64,000 bases of DNA from Rhynchopus euleeides (taxonomy: Eukaryota > Euglenozoa > Diplonemea > Diplonemida > Diplonemidae), in NCBI GenBank assembly GCA_963210315.1, contig OY723255.1, positions 372,001-436,000 of the forward strand, read 5' to 3'. The translations under genes and the position numbers were made by a program. Below the pieces are notes generated by a model. It did not search any database. It had not been told where the DNA came from and was given only the letters and a program-made list of their open reading frames with translations. Shown here piece by piece: positions 1 to 9,200 of this stretch. Within the stretch, counting starts at the first letter, position 1. Each line of letters opens with the position of its first letter.

Positions 1-163
1 CCCGTAACCCACGTGAAGTGGATCATCTGAAGTGCAGAATGAGGTGGAGCAGGTGGAGCACGAAACATAAGTAAACCATAGCAAGAGAGGCCAGCAGCAG
101 TCCCGAGTCCATCGCGTTCCTCGTAGCATTTCCCGTACCACACAGGTGTGTTATGTGCAAAAG
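1..163. repeat. Dispersed 250-bp repeat, 3' part
   Basis: This stretch is repeated almost exactly at 33495-33660 and 37898-38062, where the repeat is complete and begins with TTTTGATTTGACAACTCCGG. The window edge truncates this copy. No ORF is conserved in it. The other two copies lie in direct orientation on either side of the 33.7-37.8 kb minisatellite block. Confidence 0.85.
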
Positions 164-281
164 AAAAACACGACAGGTCAGATCGCCCGTCCTTCCTCGA
201 CCTCACGACTCCCCCCTACGCACCTACGGTGCTCAAACAAGTTTGTGGTGGGGGTTTTCCAGGAAAACGCGCCAAAATTGT

Positions 282-418
282 AGATTCGCTTCTTGACAAC
301 GTGTCGGGAGGAAGGGGTCTGCCCTGCTGCCGTTGTGGCACACACATCCTTCGTGGGCAGAGAGCCCTCCACACCTCGCACCCGCAGGGCACCGAAGAGC
401 CAGAGAGGGTGGGTGGGG
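282..418. repeat. Dispersed repeat, direct copy at 18559-18691
   Basis: About 135 bp, starting at AGATTCGCTTCTTGACAACG and ending in GAGAGGGTGGGTGGGG, recurs at 18559-18691 in the same orientation with a few small differences (for example a 5-bp indel near GGGAGG). Function unknown; short reading frames through it look incidental. Confidence 0.8.
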
Positions 419-654
419 GGCGAGGGCCGATATTTGAAGTCGCCAAACAGTCTGCCAACAGCGAAGAAGTGCTGTGATCGTAAAAGCGTAGCGACCGCGA
501 TTCCTTCTTCCTTAATGATGCGTTGACGCTTCCACCACCCTAGAGCCTGCTGCTTTGATGTGGGTGTGGAGCACATGTGAACACGAAATAGCAAAACACA
601 CAGAAAAGAAGCAGGTCGTCGGAAGCACTCCTACACTTTTACGCATCATGCTTA

Positions 655-1345
655 AAAATACAGCAGCAGTCTCTCGAGTCTTCCTTTCAGACTGAAGAAG
701 TTTCAGATGATTTTTGCGTTGATCGCTTCCGCAACAGCTCCCGGGGAGCGGCGGATATTCGCATAGGATTATGGATGTGTGAACACATCATAACACGTTT
801 GTGCGGTTTGTTCTGTGTTGTGTGTGAACGTGTGTGTGCTCCACCCAATCCGGCACATTTTCTGTACTTCAGACGAGGTGGACATCTGCTCTTCCGACCC
901 AGCGAGACTCTTGCCAAATTTTTCTACCACACGGGGTGTGTTTTACCAAAAATACAGCAGCAGTCTCTCGAGTCTTCCTTTCAGATGATTTTTGCATTGA
1001 TCGCTTCCACCTCAACCCGTCACTCGTCACGCGTTTTTTTTTCTCGCTGGCGCTAGTGATGTCGGCTGGCAGAAAAAACACACAACAAAACCCCCCCCCC
1101 CCGCGTGTCGAGTGACCTTACCTGTCTGAAGTACAGAAAATGTGTCGGGTTGGGTGGAGCATACACACACACATACACATATGTTCACACAACACAGGGC
1201 AAACCGCACAAACGTGTTCACACATCCGGCATCCTATGCGAAATACCCGCCGCTCCCCGGGAGCTGTTGCGGGAACCATCTGCTCTTCCGACCCACCGAG
1301 ACTCTTGCCGTATTTTCTCTACCACACGGGGTGTGTTTTACCAAA
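655..1345. repeat. Foldback repeat (AATACAGCAGCAG family)
   Basis: The segments 700-950 and 1090-1340 are imperfect inverted repeats of each other; both hold CCGCTCCCCGGGAGC and the GTGTGTTTTACCAAAAA end. The right half (950-1345) recurs at 39770-45350, where two elements interrupt it, and fragments lie at 21702-21768 and, inverted, at 62928-62985. It holds the uninterrupted form of the insertion site used by the element at 39.9-43.9 kb (1043-1061). Its minus strand has a spliced-leader-like TTTTCTGTACTTCAG near 1140. Confidence 0.75.
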
Positions 1346-2292
1346 AAACGGCACGAAATCAGGGAAAGGGCAACACCTGTTGTAGTAAACCCTGAGGGCT
1401 GTACACTGAAGCTATAAGGCAGAAACACCTTGTCCAAGCAAGCTGCACCGCTCTTGAAAGGGTTTTCGTTGAGCGCACACTTGCAATTCAAGGCTGTGTG
1501 AGGGGGCCATGAAGTGGCACGGAGGTGTTCATCATGCAGCTTGACGCCGTACGATTTCCACGATTTCCCTCTCTGTGCCTCCGCGACTTCGTTCTTGCTC
1601 CGCTCGCAACAACAGGTAATAAGCTGAATGCAAAGAGTGGGGCAGGGGTTGGGATCACTTTGTGGGCATCACTGCACTGCGTATAATGCCTGGGAGTGCA
1701 TCCCTCACCCCACCCCACCCACAGTGCGTTTCAGCTTGTGACACAAACACGCAAACGCGTGGCAATCCGTGATGAGAGCATGACTGCCACAGAAAATACG
1801 CACCAACACAAAAGGGTGTTCAGTTGGGTTGCACGCACAACCTTACTGAAGGACACAGGGAACAGGGGTCAATGATGGTTAGGCGAGGGTAGTAGAAGTG
1901 GGGGTGAGGGGGAGGGGGTCAGGGGTGGGCAACTGCGAATTTTCCAAGTGGAGCACAGCAAAAAGCTCATCAAGGCGCATCACACAGGCATGCGCAGAGA
2001 ATATCTGGCATGTGACTGCGTGTGTGGGCACGCCACAGAGCTCACCGGCGGATAAGATCCGCTCCATGCTGGTTCTATTTGGGAAGCAAGGCTGCCGGAG
2101 CCCGTCTGGAGGAGGAGGAACCCGTGTAGAGGATGAGGAGCGGAAGGCACCCTCTGGTGGTGTGCGTGCGATGTCTGCAGGAAGCTTCCACTCCCGCAAG
2201 GGTGACACACGCACAGCACACCCACCCCAACACACTACGTGTGTGCCACGTCAATCAAACAAAACGCATGAAGGGGCGGCTTACTACGCTGA
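1346..2292. other. Intergenic, no gene recognised
   Basis: Only short overlapping frames on both strands and low-complexity G- or C-rich stretches are seen. I find no conserved domain or RNA gene. It lies 3' of the beta-propeller gene on the minus strand and probably holds its 3' UTR. Confidence 0.5.
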
Positions 2293-3534
2293 CTAGCACC
2301 AGAACTTCCAGCTGGGGCAGCTGGTGCCGGTGGTGGCTGTGGTCTGGAACCCGACAATGGAGGTCAGGTCCCCGACAACGACACGGCCAGGGGAGGTGAC
2401 GACGACGCTCGGGCTCGGGGTCCCGCTGTGCTCCACACGCCACACCTGGTTGCCAGCCGCGTCCCACTTGATCAGCCCCAGCTTGGCACTCCAGAAGAGG
2501 TTGAGGAAGCCGCCACGCACGTACAGCTTGCCGGCAGCCACCACGTTGCTCTGCTCGTCGATGGCGAGTGCGCGGAGCATGTCCTGGCGGGAGTCACCAA
2601 CGGTGCGCACCCACTGCACCTGCCCAGCAGCGCTGAGCTTGCGCAGCTCCCAGTCAACGTTCTCGGAGTCGACGAAGTTGCTGCGCCCAACCCACACCTC
2701 CAGGTCGCTGTTGGTGACGATAGTGAGGCCACCGACGCTGGCAGACCAAATCACAGCGCCGTCCTGGCTCAGGGCGGCGGTCTGCCCGGTGGGGTTCAGG
2801 GGGGTGCTCGCAATGATGGTGTTGTCAGCACGGACGTGGATCGCCTCGACAGGGCGCACCACAGACCACTGCAGCACACCGGCCGGGCTGTACTTCAGCA
2901 CCGTCCCGCGCACAGCGACGTACACGTCGTCGGTGGAGGACGTGGCAATGACGTTGTCACCCAGACCGAGGGTGGCCTCCTCCGTCTGCTGCGCCACCAC
3001 CCAGTTCACAACACCAGCAGTGGACACACGTGCCACAGTCACGCCGTTCCCTCCGGTGGAGAGCCCGTTCAGGGCGACGTACACGCTGCCGTCGCTGCCA
3101 AGGGCCAGGTCCTGGGGGCGGTGCCCGCTGCCGAGCTGCGTCTGCCACAGGGGAGTAAGCGAGGGGACGGCGAAGGCGGCCACCGCAGTGTACGTCAGAC
3201 CCGACTGGTTCGCCAGCGTGCCGAGCACAACCAGCTGCCCCCTGCTCTGGTCCAGCACGGCAGCGACGGGGCGCGTCTGCCCGGCGGCAGGCAGAGGCAC
3301 GCTGTCCTGCACACGGCGCTCCGCAGTCAGGACACCGTTGTTATCGTGTGCCACCAGCAGCCAGTTGCTTTCGACACGCTCGTACCCAACCCCGTAGGTG
3401 ACACCGTTCAGACCCTCCACCACGTCATCCACGAACCACTCCTCGGTCTGGTCCCACAGGTACGACGCCGTCTCACCCGCCTGCACCGACGCCGCAGCGA
3501 AGGCCGCCATCAGGAACGCCACAGAGGTGCGCAT
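2293..3534 (-). CDS. Secreted beta-propeller (SBBP/PQQ-like) protein
   Basis: 413 residues from the ATG at 3534. I chose it because the protein then opens with a typical signal peptide (MRTSVAFLMAAFAAASVQAG) and because the upstream minus strand has a polypyrimidine-CAG acceptor at 3552-3574; the frame stays open a little further without sense. The rest is a series of degenerate blades of the type 'xLAIDxxGNVxVAG' and 'KWDAAGNQVWRxE', for example at 2380-2480, 2540-2640 and 3070-3160. This pattern is typical of SBBP/PQQ-like beta-propellers that act outside the cell or in the endomembrane system. There is no transmembrane segment after the signal; the C-terminus ends in Cys. No enzyme active site is recognisable, so ligand and partner are unknown. 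It appears intact and single-exon. Confidence 0.75.
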   Translation of the reverse strand: MRTSVAFLMAAFAAASVQAGETASYLWDQTEEWFVDDVVEGLNGVTYGVGYERVESNWLLVAHDNNGVLTAERRVQDSVPLPAAGQTRPVAAVLDQSRGQLVVLGTLANQSGLTYTAVAAFAVPSLTPLWQTQLGSGHRPQDLALGSDGSVYVALNGLSTGGNGVTVARVSTAGVVNWVVAQQTEEATLGLGDNVIATSSTDDVYVAVRGTVLKYSPAGVLQWSVVRPVEAIHVRADNTIIASTPLNPTGQTAALSQDGAVIWSASVGGLTIVTNSDLEVWVGRSNFVDSENVDWELRKLSAAGQVQWVRTVGDSRQDMLRALAIDEQSNVVAAGKLYVRGGFLNLFWSAKLGLIKWDAAGNQVWRVEHSGTPSPSVVVTSPGRVVVGDLTSIVGFQTTATTGTSCPSWKFWC

Positions 3535-3551
3535 TGTTGACTTGAGGTATC

Positions 3552-3574
3552 CTGTGCAAGGAAGGTGGTGGGGG
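3552..3574 (-). promoter_or_regulatory. Putative splice/trans-splice acceptor
   Basis: On the minus strand a C/T-rich run ends in CTTCCTTGCACAG about 18 nt before the ATG at 3534. No upstream coding exon is visible, so it could serve leader addition by trans-splicing. Inferred from sequence only. Confidence 0.4.
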
Positions 3575-4945
3575 TGCAAGTGCAACTGGGTGTGTTCATG
3601 CCGGGGGTGACAAGCAAATCATCGTCGAAAAGCAGGAGAGGGCAGGGGATCGTCGGGTCTCGTCTGCCATAACGCACTGGAGGAACACTTGCCGCGGAAC
3701 TCAGGGATATGAACACCGCACACCGGACCCACACCACCAAGGCCACGTGCATCACTCTCGCAATACGCATTGCATCTGTGACGGACACGTCGCATGGCGT
3801 AGGACCTGCAAAACGCGGTTCATTGTTGGTCGCCTCAGGCAATCAAGGAGGAAATCGAGCAAGAAAGAGAAGCGCCCTGCAGCAGAGATTGCAATATTAC
3901 AGTGTCCACTGCAAGAAGCAGTGCCTCACGTTCATACCGGTCGAGGTGCGTGTGCCTGACACCACAACCTCTCCCAGTTGTAACGTGCGGACGGGACAAA
4001 AAGTGCTGATGTGTTGACGGAATGTCTCTTGATTCCATTGTCATCTCGAACAGCAACATGCCCAGACACCCTGCACACCCCCAAAGATCAAGCAGCACCA
4101 CCCGCATCCGTGAGACAGCGGCATGGAAGGGCAGTGCGGTGCGGGGGTGTGTGGGAGGTGAGGGCGCCTTCGGAAATAACAACAGACAACGGCAGACTGC
4201 GTCAACGGACACGCCGTTGGGAGGGGAGGTAGTGGGAGTAGCAGAGGGTGCGGCCGGGTCAGCGGCGCCCAGGTCAGCGTCAGCGATGGGGATCACGGAA
4301 TCGACCCTCGGCCTCTGGGCAGGCAGTACCGGGGTAGAACCGGTATGCGCCTCGAAGGCGGCGCGCTTCAGCTGCGCCACGGCGGGGATGGACGGCGGGT
4401 GCCGTCGGGTGAGAGCCTCCCACGGGGCTGCATCAGGTGGCGGTGGGGTGAGCCCGGGGAGCACACGGTGTAGGCCAGCCCCTTCAGCACAGCTGGAGGG
4501 GTGGCGGGCTCGGGGACAGCGGCACACGGGGTTGCCTCAGGGGAGGGCTGAGGCACAGGCACATGGGGTGGCGGGGCGGAGGGGAGAGCCTCCACATGCG
4601 TCACATGCGGCGGTGGGGTGCAGGGGATGGCTTCCACAGGGCTGCAGAGGCAGGCGCGGTCGCCTCTGGGGAGGACGGGGTCGTAGTCACAGGGGGCGTC
4701 GGGATAGAGGTAAACACACCACGTGGATCTTTACAAAATAGTGTAGACACACACCGAGCACTTGCTCTTGATGTGATCTCCACTGTCACACTCACCCTCC
4801 CACCGCCGTCGAGGTTGATGGGATTCACCGCGCCTGCCGCAATCTCGACGCCCACCTCCCCAGAGCCCAGGTGTCAAGGCATTATTCCCTCCCAGAACCG
4901 CATGCAATTGTTTTCTGAGCTCCGTGCGAATCGGAGTGGGGCCCA
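3575..4945. other. Intergenic, proline-rich frames only
   Basis: Minus-strand frames at 4368-4637 and 4601-4855 are rich in Pro, Thr and Ala with PPPHV-type repeats, but they are in different frames and lack conserved motifs. They could be a decayed low-complexity gene or incidental. I see no other gene. The tRNA-like boxes near 4318-4385 are discussed under rejected items. Confidence 0.4.
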
Positions 4946-5132
4946 TCAAATGCGCATGTGTTGACTTGCAGCAAGTATCAGTATCTCGCGGTCTTCCTTC
5001 AGGCTGTCGTCTGCGTAACGGAGTGAGTCCCCATGTTGTTGAACTGCAGCAAGAACGATCTCACGATCACCCTTCAGACTGTCGTCTGCGTACTTGAGTG
5101 AGGACCCACGTTGTTGAACTGCAGCAAGAACG
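4946..5132 (-). pseudogene. DUF4116 gene, C-terminal block
   Basis: Encodes about two DUF4116 repeats and the natural C-terminus. The high-coordinate boundary is the 18-bp TGAACTGCAGCAAGAACG at 5115-5132, which also ends the middle block at 13982-13999. The final repeat has diverged (KEDREILILAAS), as terminal repeats often do. It is cut off from its promoter by the 8.8-kb element. Confidence 0.8.
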
Positions 5133-5206
5133 TATATGCTTTGAAAAGTGACTTACCCAACTCCCCCCGACTGGGGGAGCAGGCAGCGCCACTTGGTCCC
5201 GTGTCG

Positions 5207-5794
5207 TTATCGCAACCCCCACATCCCACGGAGGGTGCGATCGCCGCTCTTCAGGTGGTGCTTCTTGCAGCACTCCTCCACCTGCACCCTGCGTGCGCCC
5301 GTCTTGCCCTTGCATTTGTCGCACAACTCCCTGTTGTGCTTTACGCATGCGTGGTGCCTCTTGCAGCAAATCGCGGCGGACGTCCCTGCCCTCAGGCAAG
5401 CCCCGCACGCTGTCTTGCTGTGCCTCTCGCACATGTCGACAACCTTCGCACACCGCTCCTCAACGTCTTCGTCTGGGTGGTGGTGCGCGCAGCAGCATTC
5501 AAGCATCTCGACTTTGTTTTCGATGCAGTCCTCGCACCGCACTCGCTGGTGTTGCCGGCATGCGCGTTCACCCGCTACCTTCCGCCTCGCATCTGGCACC
5601 GTCACCGGGTCGCCCACTGGCAGTTCGGTGCTCGTTTCCCTCGCGCTGCATTCATCCACACGATCCCTCCACTCCGCGCATTTTTTTTTTTCATGTCGCT
5701 CCCGTTGGTCACTTCGCTGCTTTGAGTCAGCCACGTGGCGGAAGCCGGACCGCAGGGAGGGGCGTTGCGCCCGTTGACGCCTCTCACTCCTCAT
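5207..5794 (-). CDS. Cys/His-rich protein with three zinc-binding repeats
   Basis: 195 residues from the ATG at 5794, the first ATG after a strong acceptor (TTCTTTCTTTTCTTTTAG, about 5877-5895). A frame without ATG continues upstream. The C-terminal half has three tandem modules of the form C-x2-H-x4/5-C-x2-C ... C-C-x2-H-H (around CRQHQRVRCEDC, CERHSKTACGAC and CVKHNRELCDKC), resembling B-box-like zinc binding without matching a family I can name. The N-terminal part is Arg/Glu-rich. It lies between ORF2 of the retrotransposon and that element's distal target duplication, so it may be a third element ORF, a captured host gene, or part of another nested insertion. Function unknown. Confidence 0.5.
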   Translation of the reverse strand: MRSERRQRAQRPSLRSGFRHVADSKQRSDQRERHEKKKCAEWRDRVDECSARETSTELPVGDPVTVPDARRKVAGERACRQHQRVRCEDCIENKVEMLECCCAHHHPDEDVEERCAKVVDMCERHSKTACGACLRAGTSAAICCKRHHACVKHNRELCDKCKGKTGARRVQVEECCKKHHLKSGDRTLRGMWGLR

Positions 5795-6009
5795 GTGCCT
5801 TGAGTAGCTGCCAGGTGGGTCTGCTTTGAGGCGGGGAATCGCGTCAGGCCAAACAGCCACTGCGAGGACGTCTCCCCTAAAAGAAAAGAAAGAATGTGGG
5901 AAGGGGACGGGGGTGGGATGGGTGGGCAGCGCAAGCCGGAAGGAGCGCCTCCCATGGGGCGGAAGCTCACCCGACAGCATAAAATGCTGCGAAAACAACA
6001 AAAAAAGGG

Positions 6010-6180
6010 GAAAATGTCACTCCAGTACAGCCGCTCTTTACTCGTATTTTGTTTGTGATGCGTTGACGCTTCCACACACAAAACCTCAACTCCTGTGATG
6101 GGGGAGGCTAGTGGTGTGCGGAGCACGTTTGGCTGTGGTGGAGTGACATTTTCTGCTCACAAGTGTGCGTAAAAAATAAA
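6010..6180. repeat. MITE-like repeat, family B
   Basis: Inverted ends AAAATGTCACTCCAGTACAGCC (left) and GGCTGTGGTGGAGTGACATTTT (right) flank a core with GATGCGTTGACGCTTCCACA. Inverted copy at 29055-29245, partial copy at 22105-22170. Related in layout to family A (18713-18907 and others). No coding capacity. Confidence 0.75.
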
Positions 6181-6283
6181 CCACGCACACCACAACATCA
6201 ATAAAACCAAAGCCGTGCAGAAAGGGCCCCTCCGCATATATGAGACAGGGCACACAGCGGAAAAAGAGTTACCAGAGCTTGCT

Positions 6284-9200
6284 TTAGTTTCCCCTCGGAG
6301 GAGGGTAATCACAGGGGGCGCCACGTGAAGGCAGCAAGTTGGATTTTATCCCCCCTGGTGGAGAATGAGGGGTGCGAACCCTCGGCCTCCCGTATATACA
6401 TTTCCTCTCCCATTGCTCAGCTCTCTGCGCACGGCCGGGTGCGTGTTCGACCACCGCGTCCTCACCCCATACGTGCGCCGCCTCCTTCTTTGCAGTTGCT
6501 TCCCTCTTTAGAAGGAATCTCGTCTTCGCAGAGGCCTGCACCCGTCTCAGGATGTCTTCTACCTCCTGTGTCATCGTCAGCTTGGGGCGCGACGTGAAAC
6601 CCGCCAGGGGCGGAGCCCCGAAAGTCTTCAGCGTGTGAATGCTGCGATTATCCTCTCCCTTGCGCACCTCGCGCCCGTTGCCCGCCGCCCCTGCCTGCCG
6701 CAGCAGGACGCCCATCTTGTCCGCCCGTTCCTTCAGACTCAGACTCTCCCCCAGGTCCAGGCCCGAGAAGGCCTCGAAGTCCAGCGCGAGCTCGAGCTGC
6801 GTGATCCCTACCGCTGTGTCATCAGACCAGCTCAACGCAGCGAGCCACTCGCGGAACGCCCAGAACATTCCTTCGTCACCCGCCCAGCGCCGTTTGAGGT
6901 ATTTGCTCCAAACCGTGCGCTCAAGCGGGTTCAACGTGACGGTAGGGCCTGGAGGTGTCCAGCCCCACGGGAACCCCGATCGCTCACGCTCCGCCACTTT
7001 GCGTGCCTTGTCACCTGCCTTGTCCTCGTCAAAGCGCGCGATGGCAATGTCAGCCATCAGCCTCTGCACCCTCGACACGATCCCAACCCGCCGCTGTTCC
7101 TGTCCGATCACAGCGGTGAGCCACCCCTTCTGCACAATGCCACACCTGGCAAAACACGCCGGCCACGTGCGTGCCTCCCGAACCAGGTCTTCCGCACCTC
7201 GACGCAAGTGCGCCCACCTGGGGCACCGCCACCACATGTGCATGTGGGTCTCCACCGAGTCTTCGCAGTAGTGGCACAGTGCGGTTATCCGGATCTTCTT
7301 CTCCGCCAGATGTTGTCCCGTCGCAGTCGCCCCCGCGATGTTGCCCCGAATCACCCCAGCGACGTAGATGTCCGTCCCCCGGTCCTTCCACAGCGCGTTC
7401 GTCGCCTCTCTGTCGATGCCGCGTTCGACACCCACCATCGACTTGCGCTCCTTGGCCACTTCCGTGAAGTATTTGGCCCGCTGCGCCTCCCGCATCTCAT
7501 GACCCCACCTCCCGGCATCGAAGGTGTCGATGTGCACCCGGAGGCCGCACCTGAGGCCGATCATGTCGAAGGCGCTCCCCCAGTCCCAGCCAAGTCGTTC
7601 GAAGTCTCTCTGCAGCAGCGCCATGGGGCCCTGCGTCATGTTGTCCACCCTCAGCTTGTTGAGCTCCCATACCTCCCTCGCAAGGTCATGCGTCTCCCTG
7701 TCCTTGACGAGGCGCAGGAATGTCCGAAATCGCATTTGCGGCACAGCCACCTTCGTGTCGATCACCGTCGGCGCCAGCACCTGGCCTACAATGGTGTGCG
7801 ACCGCTGCTTGCGCTTCTCCCCCCACACACTCTGCACGCAGGCCAGCGATGTATCCCTCTCCAAGTACGCAGGGATGTCCGTCACCGTGCAACCATACAG
7901 CATCATCGAGTGCGCTAGCGAGTTCACCAACTTGCACTTTTCAGCGAATCGCAAAGGCGTTTTGCGGATTCGCTTCAGCACCTTCGTCGCCTTCTTCACT
8001 CGCGAGCAGAACGTCTCCTTCTTCTGTCTTCCCTGGAAGACCATGTCGGCGCCGAGAGTCTTCAGCGACTTCTTGTGGGGGAACACCCCGTGGCTCAGCC
8101 CGAAGGAGGTCACCCCTTTTTTATCCGTGGTGAAGCCTGCGCACTTCTCAGGCTTCGCTTCCATATCCGTGAGGGTGATGAAGTCTTCCGTGATCACCGC
8201 CGCCTGCGCCACCTTCACCTTGTCCTTGTGCAGGGCATAGATGTCGTCGGCGTAGGCCTCGCCCTTCACCCCCGCCTCGCGCTCGATCGCGTGCGTCCAA
8301 ACCGCGATGATGGCATTGAGGAGCACCACTGACAACGGACATCCTTGCAGAATGCCGTTGGTGCAGCGGAAGGGCTCACCCACCCCAACACCACCGATCT
8401 TGAATCTTCGTTCGAGGGTGCTGTAGGCCGCTCTCAGTGGCCGCATGATGCGATCGTGTGCACCCCACTCCGTCGCCAGCGCCAGCGAGATTTCATGGGG
8501 AACACGATCAAAACATTTGGCGAAGTCAATCGTGAACCCCCACAACGCCCTCGCGTCTCCCTGCAGTAGCGCCTTCTCGACGCGCAGCGCCATCTTCCAG
8601 TACAGCGCATCGGTCCCGTGGTGTGGGCGGAACCCGTGCTGCCCATCCGTCACCCACGACTCCTGCCACTTGATCAGGCTCCTCAGCCTCGTGGCTGCCC
8701 AGAGCCTGTACACGCATGATGTCACCGTGATCGGCCTCTGCTCGAGGGGCCCATCACCATTCCCCTTCGGGATCAGCGAGATCAGCGCACGCATCAGCGA
8801 CTTTGGCCACTTGCCAGTCCTCTCGACCACGTCGAACACGTCCGCCAGTTTGTCCAGAAGTGGCGTCGGCAGCTGCTTCAGCTCTGCCATGCGCCACCCT
8901 TCGATCCCGGCCGACGTCTTCGTCTTCATCTTTCGCAGCGTCTTCCGTAGGTCGTTGCCGTCAAGCTTCGACAACTTCATCTCGCACCCCCTCCCGGCGA
9001 TGTCCGCTTCGAAGCGCTCCCTGAAGGCTTCATACGTCGGCTCGGGCTGATCCTGGAACCGCCGGAAGATTGGGGACCACGCCTCACGTAGCAGCTCGTC
9101 GGACTCCTTGTGGTTAGCTGTGAAGGTCCCGTCACCCCGCTTCAGTGACGTGACCTTCTTGTACTCCACCTCTTTGCAGAAGTCGAATACCGCCTTCGGG

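Noticed and set aside
2324-3540. Long plus-strand frames opposite the beta-propeller gene
   Set aside because: Composition-driven shadows of the minus-strand gene; no domain, low-complexity content.
4318-4385. tRNA-like sequence on the minus strand (TGGCGCAGCTGAAG box A, ACCGG-TTCTACC-CCGGT T-arm)
   Set aside because: D-arm and T-arm fold well, but the anticodon loop has eight bases and the acceptor strands do not pair; possibly a tRNA-derived relic or chance.
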